IMG/VR virus record: IMGVR_UViG_3300044950_000141
Span: 65,670 to 117,586 of that record
Length of the DNA: 51,917 nt
Strand: one strand, 5' to 3'
Source of the DNA: a virus
Position 1 is the stretch's first letter. Every line of letters starts with the position of its first letter. Below are positions 20,301 through 28,682 of the stretch, piece by piece. The position numbers were made by a program, and so were the translations under genes. Under the pieces are notes generated by a model. It did no database searches and had not been told where the DNA came from. It was given only the letters and a program-made list of their open reading frames with translations.

Positions 20301-23300
20301 GGTGGTTATTCTTTTATAGGTAGTGGTAATACAAATACAGCATCAGGAGATAAGTCGTTTATAGGTAATGGTCAATCTAATACTGCTTCAGGAGCTTGTT
20401 CAACTGTAGGAGGAGGTAGTAATAATTTAGCTTCAGGAATATTTTCAACTGTAGTAGGAGGTAGTAGTAACACTTCTAATAATACGAGAGCGTTTGTTGG
20501 AGGAGGTATTAGTAACACAGCATCAGCATACAATACAACAGTTGCAGGAGGATATGTTAACTCTGCCACTGTAGGTGGTGCAACAGTTGTGGGAGGTATA
20601 GGTAATACTGCATCAGGTGCTTGTAGCTTTGTAGGTGGAGGTTGTGCAAATTCAGCAACAAGCAATTTTACAACAGTAGGTGGTGGTGTTTGTAACACAG
20701 CAAGCAGTTATGCCAATACAATTGGTGGAGGATTTTATAATTATAGTGTTGGAAATTATAATACAATTTCAGCAGGTTATAAAAACTGTATTTTCTCAAC
20801 AGGCTCATTTATAGGTGGTGGTACTTGTAATTACATTTGTAATGGATTAGCTTTTTCTTGTACATCAAGTACTACAATTGCAGGTGGTGCAGGAAACAAT
20901 ACAAGTGGTGGTACATTTAATCCTACTAGTGGATATTTTAGTGTTGCTCCTACAGCTTTTTATGCAGCAGGACAATTTAGTTTTATAGGTGGAGGATTTC
21001 AGAATAGAGCAACAGGGACAAGTTCTGTTGTAGGAGGAGGTAAATCTAACACATCTTCAGGACTTTATTCAGTTGTTGGAGGAGGGTATCTGAACGTAGC
21101 AAATGGTGATACTTCTGCTGTATTAAGTGGACAACAAAATACATCATCATCTAATCAATCTGTAGTTGCAGGCGGTTATTTAAACACAGCTTCAGCATAT
21201 AGAGCAACTATTGCAGGTGGTCAGTCAAATACAGCATCAGGTAATTGTTCAACAGTTGGAGGAGGTCAAGCAAATCTTGCTTCAGTAGCTCATTCAACAG
21301 TGGCAGGAGGTATATCAAACATAGCTTCAGGGAACTGTTCATTTGTTGGTGGAGGATGTAGAAACTATTCAACAGGTGCTTGGTCTGCAATTGTAGGTGG
21401 CAGTGATAGCTGTGCCACAAGTACAAGAGCTTTTGTTGGTGGAGGTTATAATAATACTGCATCAAGCACATATTCAACAGTATCAGGTGGCTATGTAAAT
21501 GTAGCATCAGGTGGTCGTTCATTTGTAGGTGGAGGAACGAGTAACTTGGCATCAGGAGCAAATTCAACTGTGTCAGGTGGTATATCTAACACAGCTTCAG
21601 GTAACTGCTCTGTAGTTGCAGGGGGTAAAAATAATACAGCTTCTAATGCATATACATTTGTAGGTGGTGGTAATTTTACTATTGCTTGTGGAGTAAGTGC
21701 AACAGCAAGTGGCGGATATGCTTCACACGCTTATGGTAATTATTCAACAGTAGGTGGTGGATGTGGAAACAATGCTTTATCAGCTTGTTCAACTGTTGCA
21801 GGTGGTCGAGGTAATACAGCTAATTTTGCAGGTGCTGCAATAGTAGGAGGTCAATTAAATACAGCTTCTTATTATTTTTCTTTTGTAGGAGCAGGTAATT
21901 CTAATATAGCAAATAATTATGCAAGTGCTGTAGCAGGAGGTAGTAGTAATACAGCATCAGGTTATCGTTCATTTGTAGGGGCAGGTATAAGTAACACAGC
22001 TTCAGGTAATTGTTCTACAGTAGGTGGTGGTGAGAGTAATCAAGCATCAGGTGTATATTCAGCAACAGGGGGAGGAGTTCTTAATATTGCATCAGGAATT
22101 GATTCTGTGGTTGCAGGTGGGCGTTCAAATTCAGTATCAACACTTCGTTCTGCGGTAGGAGGAGGATTCCAAAACACAATTACCACAGGTGGCTATTCTA
22201 CTATTAGTGGCGGTTATGCTAATATTGCTTCAGGTGCAATATCATTTGTTGGTGGTGGATGTAGAAACTGTACAACATCAGCTTATTCTGTAGCTGTTGG
22301 AGGTAGAGCAAATACAGCAGCAGGAAGTGGTTATTCGTTTGTTGGTGGTGGTATAACAAATACAGCAAGTGGTTCATATTATTCTTTTGTGGGTGGTGGT
22401 TCTTCTAACACAGCTTCAGGAATAAGGTCAACTATTAGTGGTGGTGCAGGTAATACAGCATCAGGTGCAATATCATTTGTAGGAGGTGGTCAATCTAACG
22501 CAGCTTCAGGAGCTTGTTCTACTATTGGAGGAGGACAAGGTAATACAGCAACAGGTGCTAAATCATTTGTAGGAGGTGGATATAATAATACTGCTTCAAT
22601 TGCAAATGGAGTTGTAAGTGGTGGTTTAGGTAATACTGCATCAGGTTATTCAGGAACTGTAAGTGGTGGTTATCAAGGATTAAATAACCAAGCCTATGGA
22701 ACTTTAGGTGGTGGTACATTCAATAGTGTTTGCCATTCAGTTAGTGATATATGTGCATTAGGTGCAACAGTAGGTGGCGGTGTAGGTAGCAACTCTACAG
22801 GAGGAACATTTGTAAATGGATGGACAGTTAATCCAACAAGAGTAAACGCAGGTAGATATAGTACAGTAGCAGGTGGATTCCAAAATAAAGCAACAAGCAC
22901 AAGTGCTACAATTGGTGGTGGTTATCAAAACACTGCAAGTAATAGTTATTCTACTGCATCAGGTGGTTATAGAAATACAGCATCAGGAGTAGTATCAACA
23001 ATATCAGGTGGTTCAAATAATTTTGTATCATCAAATTATTCCACTGTAGGTGGAGGTACTTCTAACTGTATAACAGCAGGAAGAAACCACGTAATTGGCG
23101 GTGGTGAAACAAACACTATTAGTGCTAACTATTTTGGTACAGTTGGTGGTGGTGTATCTAATACAGCGTCAGGTTATAAATCTACAGTGGGAGGTGGCAG
23201 AACAAATGTTGCTTCAGCAGAATATTCAACAGCATCAGGAGGGCAAAGCAACACAGCTTCAGGGGTAGGTACATTTGTAGGGAGTGGATTAGGAAATACA

Positions 23301-25241
23301 GCAAATGGTACTCGTTCAGCTGTTGTAGGTGGTTCATCAAATGCAGCATCAGGTGTATGTAGCTTTGTAGGAAGTGGTCAAGGTAACAATTCATTAGCAA
23401 ATGCTTCGTTTATTGGTGGTGGTCAAGCTAATACTGCAAATGCAAACCAATCAACTGTAGTAGGAGGATATGGAAATACAGCTTCAGGTTATCGTTCATT
23501 TGTTGGTGGAGGTATATCAAATACATCTTCAGCATATAGAACAACAGTTTCAGGAGGTGATAGTAATGGTGCAACAGCAAACTATGCTACAGTAGGGGGT
23601 GGTATATCTAATACAGCTAGTTCTACTAATGCATTTGTAGGAGGTGGACAAGCAAACATATCTTCTAACGGAAGTACAACAGTTGCAGGTGGGACAAGTA
23701 ACACAGCTTCAGGATTAAGAGCTACAGTAGGAGGTGGCGATACTAATACAGCTTCAGGTGGACAATCAACAGTAAGTGGTGGTAACACTAACATAGCTTC
23801 AGGTGCTTGTTCATTTGTAGGTGGTGGAACAGGAAATAATGCAGTTAGTTTAGGTTCTTTTGTAGGCGGTGGAAGTATCAATACAGCTTGTGGTCCATAT
23901 AAAGCAGCAGTAGTGGGTGGAGGAAGTAACACTGCTTCAGGATATTATTCATTTATTGGAGCAGGATATGCAAACTGCATTTGCAACGTTTATTCAGGAA
24001 CAATATCAGGAGGTTATCAGAATACAATTTCAGCAGGTTGTCATGGATTTATTGGTGGTGGTAGACAAAACGTAGTTGCAGGTGTTCACGCAGGTGTAGT
24101 GTCAGGTATTTTAAACACAGCTTCAGGCAGTTGTTCATTTGTGGGTGGTGGTAGACTTCATACTGCTGCTGCGGGATTTTCAACTGTATCAGGAGGTTAT
24201 TGTCATACATCAAGTGGATATGGTTCAACAGTTGGTGGTGGCTATAGAAACACTGCAAACAATACCTATTCAACAGTAGCAGGGGGAAGCGGTCAATTAG
24301 CAACAGGAGCTAGATCTGTATTAGGAGGTGGAAGTGATAATATTGCTTCAGGAACTTATGCGTCAGTAATAGGAGGTATTTCAAATACAGCATCAGGACT
24401 TTGTTCAACCGTTGGGGGTGGTCAAGGTAATGTTGCATCAGGATGTTGGAACTTTGTAGGTGGTGGCCTTAGCAATACAGCAAGTGGTCTTTATTATGCA
24501 AGTGTAGTCGGTGGTGTTGGAAACATTGCTTGTTGTTCTTATTCAGCAATTGGTGGAGGATATTATAACTGTACAGGGTTTGTAGCTTCTGTAGGTGGAG
24601 GAGATGGTAACAAAGCTATGGGTAACTATTCAGCTATTGCTGGTGGATATTGTAACTGTGCTTCAGGCGCTTGTTCGTTCATTGGTGGTGGTGGTTCTTT
24701 TGGCGCAGGGGGTAATGTTGCATCAGGAGCTTGGTCAGCTATTTTAGGCGGTTTAAGTAATACAGCATCAGGTGCATTTTCAGGAGCATTTGGTTGTGGG
24801 TTAGCAGCTTCAGCAGCTTGTACATTCTATTCAAACAACTTCTGTGCAACTTCTTGTATAAATGCAGCAAGCAGGGGTACTTTTCTTGGAGCTGTTGACA
24901 ATGCTTTATTTAGTTTAAATAGTGGAGGTACATTGTACACAGTTGGATTTAGTCCAACAGCAAGTGCAAGTAGTACAAATACTTTTACATTAACAAATGG
25001 TACAACTACTTGGATTTACACTGGTAGTGGTGCGGCAACTTGGACACTTCCTAATCCTAGCGGTAATAACCAAATATATTGGATTAAAAACGCTGGCACT
25101 GGTGCAATAACTTTAAATGCTTTTAGTGGTACTAATATAATAAATAATAGTGCGACATCAGTAGGTAGTATTTCAATAGCGGTTGGTGCAACAGCAGTAA
25201 TCGCCCAAGACGGAAACGTAAAATCTTATCAATTACAATAA
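17346..25241 (+). CDS. Giant repeat-rich tail fibre / adhesin
   Basis: 2631 residues. Residues 1-328 form a non-repetitive N-terminal part, probably virion-attaching, containing TGGTSSDFVKGDGSLD-type blocks common in phage fibres. Residues about 329-582 and 665-898 are two stalks built almost only of Ser, Gly and Thr with some Ala, Asn and Asp (SGTSGSSG units). They are separated by an 83-residue beta-rich domain. Residues about 928-2485 are about a hundred degenerate copies (estimated from the period) of a 14-16 residue unit, VGGGxxNTASG, resembling the left-handed beta-roll heads of trimeric YadA-like adhesins. The C-terminus (2486-2631) is a separate beta-rich domain. No membrane anchor is present, which argues against a bacterial autotransporter. 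The Ser/Thr content makes it a plausible acceptor for the sugar transferases encoded nearby. Confidence 0.8.
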   Translation: MNISCTEEVCPIIMNAICVFYEGADLIYTGINTNDNLQTALEKIDAKFGDASIGYIFQNGVIQASPGDPVKLGGTLNQNTVILSSGYTFTITDSIESAALITTGGTSSDFVKGDGSLDSGPYQPAGNYISSLSGDGTATGPGASTLTLATVNTSPGTYGSSTLVPRVTVNGKGLVTNITPVTITVPSAILIFVGDVTGAGITGSPTTLTLQTVNPNVYSSNTFLKFGVNGKGLVTSAAPITALDITGVLGYTPVPTTRTLTINGLTQNLASNRTWSVGTVTSVGISMPSGFTVGPPVTSSGNINVTANGTIAQYIRGDGSIGSFTASTSGSSGTSGTDGSSGTSGSSGSSGSSATSGTSASSGTSGTNGTSGSSGTSGSSGTSATSGSSGTDGSSGSSGTSGSSGSSGTSASSGSSGSSGTSGSSGSSGSSASSGTSGSSGTDGSSGTDGSSGTSGSSGTTGTSGTSGSSGTSGSSGTSASSGSSGTDGSSGTSASSGTSGTSGSSGTSASSGSSGTTGTSGTDGSSGTSASSGSSGTSASSGTSASSGTSGTSGTNGTSGSSGTSATSGSSGTSASSGLSGDRYATTSTTTFTLGNAGTITVGTQLAYTVAQSIIVVYDALNFQECEVSSYNPATGSLSFLAPTRTVGGGTYSSWTVNLDGASGGDGSSGTSGSSGSSASSGTSGTSGTNGTSGSSATSGSSGTSASSGTSASSGTSGVNGTSGTDGSSGTSGSSGTSGTNGTSGTNGTSGSSGTSGSSGSSGTSASSGSSGTSASSGSSGSSGSSGTSGSSGTSGTNGTSASSGSSGSSGTSGSSGSSGTSASSGSSGSSGTTGTSGSSGSSGTSGSSGSSGSSGTSASSGSSGSTGTSGTSGSSGSSGTSGSSGSSGTAGSSGSSGVGAVIVLGAGTLSSVRCGASNSATGSYTGNLAGSGNTIGGSAYNTIIGGAINTASGAYYAHIGNGAKHTASANFSTVSNGYCNIASGGYSFIGSGNTNTASGDKSFIGNGQSNTASGACSTVGGGSNNLASGIFSTVVGGSSNTSNNTRAFVGGGISNTASAYNTTVAGGYVNSATVGGATVVGGIGNTASGACSFVGGGCANSATSNFTTVGGGVCNTASSYANTIGGGFYNYSVGNYNTISAGYKNCIFSTGSFIGGGTCNYICNGLAFSCTSSTTIAGGAGNNTSGGTFNPTSGYFSVAPTAFYAAGQFSFIGGGFQNRATGTSSVVGGGKSNTSSGLYSVVGGGYLNVANGDTSAVLSGQQNTSSSNQSVVAGGYLNTASAYRATIAGGQSNTASGNCSTVGGGQANLASVAHSTVAGGISNIASGNCSFVGGGCRNYSTGAWSAIVGGSDSCATSTRAFVGGGYNNTASSTYSTVSGGYVNVASGGRSFVGGGTSNLASGANSTVSGGISNTASGNCSVVAGGKNNTASNAYTFVGGGNFTIACGVSATASGGYASHAYGNYSTVGGGCGNNALSACSTVAGGRGNTANFAGAAIVGGQLNTASYYFSFVGAGNSNIANNYASAVAGGSSNTASGYRSFVGAGISNTASGNCSTVGGGESNQASGVYSATGGGVLNIASGIDSVVAGGRSNSVSTLRSAVGGGFQNTITTGGYSTISGGYANIASGAISFVGGGCRNCTTSAYSVAVGGRANTAAGSGYSFVGGGITNTASGSYYSFVGGGSSNTASGIRSTISGGAGNTASGAISFVGGGQSNAASGACSTIGGGQGNTATGAKSFVGGGYNNTASIANGVVSGGLGNTASGYSGTVSGGYQGLNNQAYGTLGGGTFNSVCHSVSDICALGATVGGGVGSNSTGGTFVNGWTVNPTRVNAGRYSTVAGGFQNKATSTSATIGGGYQNTASNSYSTASGGYRNTASGVVSTISGGSNNFVSSNYSTVGGGTSNCITAGRNHVIGGGETNTISANYFGTVGGGVSNTASGYKSTVGGGRTNVASAEYSTASGGQSNTASGVGTFVGSGLGNTANGTRSAVVGGSSNAASGVCSFVGSGQGNNSLANASFIGGGQANTANANQSTVVGGYGNTASGYRSFVGGGISNTSSAYRTTVSGGDSNGATANYATVGGGISNTASSTNAFVGGGQANISSNGSTTVAGGTSNTASGLRATVGGGDTNTASGGQSTVSGGNTNIASGACSFVGGGTGNNAVSLGSFVGGGSINTACGPYKAAVVGGGSNTASGYYSFIGAGYANCICNVYSGTISGGYQNTISAGCHGFIGGGRQNVVAGVHAGVVSGILNTASGSCSFVGGGRLHTAAAGFSTVSGGYCHTSSGYGSTVGGGYRNTANNTYSTVAGGSGQLATGARSVLGGGSDNIASGTYASVIGGISNTASGLCSTVGGGQGNVASGCWNFVGGGLSNTASGLYYASVVGGVGNIACCSYSAIGGGYYNCTGFVASVGGGDGNKAMGNYSAIAGGYCNCASGACSFIGGGGSFGAGGNVASGAWSAILGGLSNTASGAFSGAFGCGLAASAACTFYSNNFCATSCINAASRGTFLGAVDNALFSLNSGGTLYTVGFSPTASASSTNTFTLTNGTTTWIYTGSGAATWTLPNPSGNNQIYWIKNAGTGAITLNAFSGTNIINNSATSVGSISIAVGATAVIAQDGNVKSYQLQ
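18331..19092 (+). repeat. Ser/Gly/Thr stalk 1 coding repeat
   Basis: About 254 codons of near-uniform TCA/AGT/TCT-GGA/GGT-ACA/ACT units encoding SGTSGSSG-like sequence. Low complexity opens long false frames on both strands. It is part of the fibre gene. Confidence 0.85.
19342..20040 (+). repeat. Ser/Gly/Thr stalk 2 coding repeat
   Basis: A second, independent block of about 233 codons of the same SGTSGSSG type, separated from stalk 1 by a normal-complexity beta domain. The domain-flanked duplication suggests expansion by recombination between repeats. Confidence 0.85.
20128..24800 (+). repeat. NTASG / VGGG repeat array
   Basis: About 1557 codons of a degenerate unit of 42-48 bases (GGTGGAGG...AATACAGCATCAGG and variants) encoding VGGGxxNTASGxxST. 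A few longer inserts interrupt it, for example near 20800-20990 and 22690-22860. Units vary and there are no unique spacers, so this is protein repeat and not CRISPR. Confidence 0.85.
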
Positions 25242-25242
25242 T

Positions 25243-25563
25243 ATGAAAACAATAACCCCACAACCAATTTGGATTGACGGTATGTCAAAATTAGCAACTG
25301 TAATATATTCGCAAGTTAATAGCGATAATATGAAAGACACTGCAACTTTCTATTTTCAATTATATGAACAAGTTGAACATAACATAATGCCATTAGTTAA
25401 TGGTAAAATTGATATGACTGGTGCTAATTATATTACCTATAATAGTGCAACTGATGCTAACGCTTATGCTTGGCAGTGGATTGCAACTACATTAGGTTTA
25501 ACAATTACTGGCGAATATATCCCTCCACCAACACCAGCAGAATTAAAACAAGGAGTTTCTTAA
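25243..25563 (+). CDS. Small fibre-associated protein, unknown function
   Basis: 106 residues, ATG one base after the fibre stop, so translated from the same mRNA. It opens with ITPQPIWIDG and ends in a Pro-rich EYIPPPTPAELKQG tail, with no signal peptide or membrane segment. A small gene directly after a fibre is often a fibre chaperone or a tail-tip accessory protein, but I recognise no family. The reading frame and spacing support a real gene. Confidence 0.6.
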   Translation: MKTITPQPIWIDGMSKLATVIYSQVNSDNMKDTATFYFQLYEQVEHNIMPLVNGKIDMTGANYITYNSATDANAYAWQWIATTLGLTITGEYIPPPTPAELKQGVS

Positions 25564-25570
25564 AATTTAG

Positions 25571-25579
25571 TATATTTGT
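25571..25579 (+). promoter_or_regulatory. Possible -7 promoter element
   Basis: TATATTTGT matches TANNTTTG and lies 26 bases before the next ATG. No TTG is found at the usual upstream distance, so the site is weak. Confidence 0.35.
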
Positions 25580-25605
25580 AAATTAAAAAATAAAAACAAA
25601 CAATT

Positions 25606-25929
25606 ATGGCAAACTTATGGAACACAATCCACATCTTTGGATTTGGAACAGTTCAGGCAATATCTGACACACAAAATGTACAAGCACCAATAGCTGCTTT
25701 CCAAGCAGAAGTGGATGCTGTGGTAGATGATGTATGGGCAGGCAAACCAGCAGATTACACAGGTCCAAAGACCTATCATGCTATTAACAACTTCAACACT
25801 TTGTTTAGTGACTGGTTACCTAATAGCCCAGACGCACAATCATTTAGAGTGGAAGCTGCTAATCTTGATCAAACTTTATTGGACACTTTGGCAGCATCTG
25901 TATTAGCATATGTTCCCCCTACAAATTAA
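25606..25929 (+). CDS. Small hypothetical protein, possibly structural
   Basis: 107 residues beginning MANLWNTIHIFGFG, soluble, with a central helix-prone AAFQAEVDAVVDDVW stretch and a C-terminal LAYVPPTN. No known motif was seen. It has its own weak promoter and is followed by an AT-only hairpin, so it may be a single-gene transcript. It lies between the fibre and the glycosyl/sulfotransfer block. A virion role is a guess from position only. Confidence 0.55.
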   Translation: MANLWNTIHIFGFGTVQAISDTQNVQAPIAAFQAEVDAVVDDVWAGKPADYTGPKTYHAINNFNTLFSDWLPNSPDAQSFRVEAANLDQTLLDTLAASVLAYVPPTN

Positions 25930-25949
25930 ATTAATTTTTTAATTTAATT
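25924..25949 (+). terminator. AT-only hairpin, weak terminator candidate
   Basis: AATTAAATTA / TAATTTAATT, a perfect 10-bp inverted repeat with a 6-base loop, overlapping the stop codon of the preceding gene. With no G:C pair and no clear T-tract its strength is doubtful. Confidence 0.35.
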
Positions 25950-25958
25950 AATTATTCA

Positions 25959-25966
25959 TAACTTTG
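25959..25966 (+). promoter_or_regulatory. Possible -7 promoter element
   Basis: TAACTTTG matches TANNTTTG. It would start transcription about nine bases before the ATG at 25982. There is no TTG at the expected distance, only a T-run. Confidence 0.35.
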
Positions 25967-25981
25967 AGCAAAACTCATAGT

Positions 25982-26851
25982 ATGAATATAATATTCCAAA
26001 TCAATGGTGGTATTGGCAAAGTTATTGCTAGTACTGCCATTTGTGCTTCTATAAAGGCACAGTATCCTGACGCTAAACTTATTGTTGTTAGTGGTTATCC
26101 AGATGTATTTTTAGGTAATAAGAATGTTGATAGAGCATATGTCTTTGGTCAACAAGCTTATTTTTATAAGGAATACATTGAGAATCAAGAAGTTATAGTG
26201 TTTGGACATGATCCTTACTTAGAGGCAAAGCATATTAAGCAAGAAGAACACCTTATTGAAACATGGTGTAAATTGTATGGTTTACCAGTTACAAAAACTG
26301 CTGGAGAGTTATTTCTAACACAAAGAGAAATAGATTTCTTTAGTCAAAAGTTTGTATCTGATAAGCCTATTTTTTTGATGCAAACTAATGGTGGTGCTGA
26401 ATCTGATATCAAATACTCATGGGCTAGAGATATTCCTAGCTATGTTGTAGAGAATGTCATCCATGAATTTAGAGAGCAATATAACATTGTACATATAAGA
26501 AGAGATGACCAAATTAAATATGATGGAACGTTTGGTGTATCAGATACATTCAGATCTTTGCTTGTTCTTGTAGGTATAAGTGAGAAAAGATTATTTATGG
26601 ATAGCTTTGCACAACATGCTGCAGCTGCTTTAAATAAACCATCCACTGTATTATGGGTTGTAAATAGTCCTAAAGTATTTGGTTATAACATACACAGTAA
26701 TATCACAGCTAATCCAGAAACCACTACACCAGAATTGCGTAATGCATATCTTGGGAAATACAATATTGCAGGTGATCCTCTTGAGTTTCCTTACAACAAT
26801 GAGTCTGAAATATTTAATGTAGATGCTGTTATTAAATCTTTAAAATCTTAA
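25982..26851 (+). CDS. GT9-like glycosyltransferase (heptosyltransferase fold)
   Basis: 289 residues from the ATG at 25982; an upstream in-frame TTG at 25964 is rejected because MNIIFQINGGIGKVIAST is the natural start of the fold. The N-terminal nucleotide-binding half has the GIGKVIAST loop typical of GT9/GT-B enzymes. The C-terminal half has a SFAQHAAAALNKPSTVLW segment, the place where GT9 enzymes hold the sugar nucleotide. It would move a sugar from a nucleotide donor onto a cell-surface or virion acceptor in the cytoplasm. It leads a tight + operon with the sulfotransferase (one-base gap). Confidence 0.65.
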   Translation: MNIIFQINGGIGKVIASTAICASIKAQYPDAKLIVVSGYPDVFLGNKNVDRAYVFGQQAYFYKEYIENQEVIVFGHDPYLEAKHIKQEEHLIETWCKLYGLPVTKTAGELFLTQREIDFFSQKFVSDKPIFLMQTNGGAESDIKYSWARDIPSYVVENVIHEFREQYNIVHIRRDDQIKYDGTFGVSDTFRSLLVLVGISEKRLFMDSFAQHAAAALNKPSTVLWVVNSPKVFGYNIHSNITANPETTTPELRNAYLGKYNIAGDPLEFPYNNESEIFNVDAVIKSLKS

Positions 26852-26852
26852 T

Positions 26853-27671
26853 ATGGAAAAGATATTCTATCAAAGTTCTTTACCAAGAGCAGGTTCAACA
26901 TTGTTACAAAACATATTAGCACAAAACTCAGACATCTATGCTACACCAACTAGTGGTGTTCTTGAGTTAGTGTTTGCAGCTAGAGGAAACTATACAGATA
27001 GTCCTGAGTTCCAAGCTCAAGATCCTGAGATAATGAAGACAGCATTCCAAGCTTTCTGTAGATTTGGTATGGAGGCTTATTACAATGCTATTACAAATAA
27101 GAAATACATTGTAGATAAATCTAGAGGATGGGGAATACATTATGACTTCCTAAACTTTGTTCACCCAGAGCCAAAGATTATATGCATGGTGAGAGACTTA
27201 AGAGATGTATTTGCATCAATGGAAAACAACTATAGAAAGAATCCTGACAAAGCAAATGCCATCCTTAATTGGGCACAGATGCAAGGCACAACAGTTCCAA
27301 AGCGTGTAGACATTTGGGCACAGGGTCAACCTGTAGGACTTGCTATTGAAAGGTTGCAAGAGTTGTTTAGATTAGGCATAGACAAGCATGTTTTATTTGT
27401 AAAGTTTGAAGACTTATGTTTATATCCTGATAGCACAATGGTAAAAATATACGAGTATTTAGGCATACCATATTACCAACATGATTGGGATAACATAGAG
27501 CAAGTAACTAAAGAAGATGATGAAGTGTATGGAAGCTTTGGTGACCATGTAATTCGTACAAAACTTGAACCTGTAAGAAGTAAAGCAAAAGAACTATTAG
27601 GTAAAGATGTTACAGATTGGATTTGGAATAATTATGAATGGTTTTTTAAACAATTTAGATATACAAAATGA
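26853..27671 (+). CDS. PAPS-dependent sulfotransferase
   Basis: 272 residues. The N-terminal SLPRAGSTLLQNIL (P11-T16 core) is the 5'-phosphosulfate-binding loop of sulfotransferases. A second motif, MVRDLRDVFASMENNYRK, matches the 3'-phosphate-binding strand and helix (Arg then Ser). The C-terminal FEDLCLYPDSTMVKIYEYLGIPY also fits the family. It would transfer sulfate from PAPS to a hydroxyl, such as a sugar or Ser/Thr/Tyr. It is followed by an APS kinase overlapping by ATGA, which would make its donor. The acceptor is not visible in the sequence; nearby glycosylated fibres are one candidate and host surface glycans another. Confidence 0.8.
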   Translation: MEKIFYQSSLPRAGSTLLQNILAQNSDIYATPTSGVLELVFAARGNYTDSPEFQAQDPEIMKTAFQAFCRFGMEAYYNAITNKKYIVDKSRGWGIHYDFLNFVHPEPKIICMVRDLRDVFASMENNYRKNPDKANAILNWAQMQGTTVPKRVDIWAQGQPVGLAIERLQELFRLGIDKHVLFVKFEDLCLYPDSTMVKIYEYLGIPYYQHDWDNIEQVTKEDDEVYGSFGDHVIRTKLEPVRSKAKELLGKDVTDWIWNNYEWFFKQFRYTK

Positions 27672-28105
27672 TAATAGTTATTTTTGGACAGCCTGCATCA
27701 GGCAAGACAACCCTAGCTAAAAAGTTTATAGAAGAGGGATTCCACCACATAGATGGTGATGAACTAAGAGAGACATTTAAGAACAGTGATTATAGCAGAG
27801 AAGGTAGAATTAAAAATCTAAATAGAGCTAGTGACATAGCTCATTACTTAGATAAGATAAAAGGCTATAATGTAGTGCTTTCATTAGTATATCCTTATGA
27901 AGAAGCTAGACAATACTTTATTAAATTAAACAGAAGTGTTAAATGGATATATCTTATATATCAAGAAGATAGAGGTAGAGATGAATTTAAAGTGGCAGAC
28001 TTTGAGCTTCCACATATGGATAATGTAGAGTTAATTTTAAATACTTCAGTTGATTCAATAGATGTATGTACTGATAAAATTAAAAATGTATGCAGAATAT
28101 TTTAA
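27668..28105 (+). CDS. cysC: Adenylylsulfate (APS) kinase
   Basis: 145 residues. Walker A GQPASGKTT (7-15), then HIDGDELRETF and a SREGRIKNLNRASDIAHYL segment that matches the APS-binding region of CysC enzymes (DGDxLR, then RxxNxxR). It phosphorylates APS at the 3' position with ATP to give PAPS. It is slightly short compared with typical CysC (about 180-200 residues). It overlaps the sulfotransferase by ATGA and the next gene by 16 bases, so all are translated together. A generic P-loop nucleotide kinase is the alternative, but the DGDELR motif and neighbours favour APS kinase. Confidence 0.75.
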   Translation: MIIVIFGQPASGKTTLAKKFIEEGFHHIDGDELRETFKNSDYSREGRIKNLNRASDIAHYLDKIKGYNVVLSLVYPYEEARQYFIKLNRSVKWIYLIYQEDRGRDEFKVADFELPHMDNVELILNTSVDSIDVCTDKIKNVCRIF

Positions 28106-28476
28106 CTGAAGGCAATCGTAAGACAGATGGTTATGCTATGTTCATTGGAAGATGGCAACCATGGCACGCTGGACACAGGTGGTTAATTGATCAACAATTG
28201 AACCAGGGAAAGAAGGTGTTACTGTGTATAAGAGATGTTAAGCAGGATGAAAAGAACCCATGGTCTGCTTGGCAGATAATGATGAATCTATCAGAAGAAC
28301 TAATAGATCTTATAGAAGATAACAAAGTGAGACTTATGATTATCCCTGATATTGAGTCTATTAACTTTGGTAGAGGGGTAGGATATGATGTTGTTGAACA
28401 CGTTCCACCACAAGAGATACATGACATCTCAGCTACTCAAATTAGAGAACAAATGAAAGCAGAAGGTAAGTTATGA
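28090..28476 (+). CDS. HxGH nucleotidyltransferase, possible sulfate adenylyltransferase role
   Basis: 128 residues with GRWQPWHAGH (His 26 and His 29 form HxGH) and a C-terminal ISATQIREQM, the two signatures of the cytidylyltransferase-like superfamily (NMN adenylyltransferase, FAD synthase, pantetheine-phosphate adenylyltransferase, ATP sulfurylase). In the context of APS kinase and sulfotransferase, an ATP-to-sulfate adenylyl transfer giving APS would complete PAPS synthesis, but size and motifs do not fix the substrate. The chosen ATG overlaps the kinase gene by 16 bases; an internal ATG just before FIGRWQ is possible. Confidence 0.65.
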   Translation: MQNILTEGNRKTDGYAMFIGRWQPWHAGHRWLIDQQLNQGKKVLLCIRDVKQDEKNPWSAWQIMMNLSEELIDLIEDNKVRLMIIPDIESINFGRGVGYDVVEHVPPQEIHDISATQIREQMKAEGKL

Positions 28477-28682
28477 TAGTAGAACGTAAAAGACACATAG
28501 CTAAGACAATCAGTTATAGATTGATAAGCACCCTTATAGGATTTGCTGCAATGCTTGTTGTTACAGGCTCTGTAAAAGCAGGAGCAGCGTTTGGTATAGC
28601 TGAATTACTTTGGAAACCAATACAATATTATTTCCATGAACGTATATGGTATAGATGGATTAAGTATGGACTAAAGCCTTAA
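28473..28682 (+). CDS. DUF2061 membrane protein
   Basis: 69 residues with the DUF2061 pattern: KTISYRLISTLIGFAAMLVVTGSVKAGAA then a C-terminal YYFHERIWYRW. Two membrane segments are likely (about residues 14-32 and 36-50). It overlaps the nucleotidyltransferase by ATGA. In bacteria, proteins of this family are, to my recollection, often encoded beside sulfate-activation genes, which supports reading this operon as a sulfur cassette; its molecular role is unknown. Its 3' end overlaps the convergent glycosyltransferase gene by 23 bases. Confidence 0.75.
   Translation: MIVERKRHIAKTISYRLISTLIGFAAMLVVTGSVKAGAAFGIAELLWKPIQYYFHERIWYRWIKYGLKP

Noticed and set aside
20128-24800. CRISPR array
   Set aside because: Units are degenerate and coding in one frame, with no constant repeat and unique spacers.
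17346-25241. Bacterial trimeric autotransporter (host gene)
   Set aside because: No signal peptide and no C-terminal membrane anchor; phage genes flank it on both sides.
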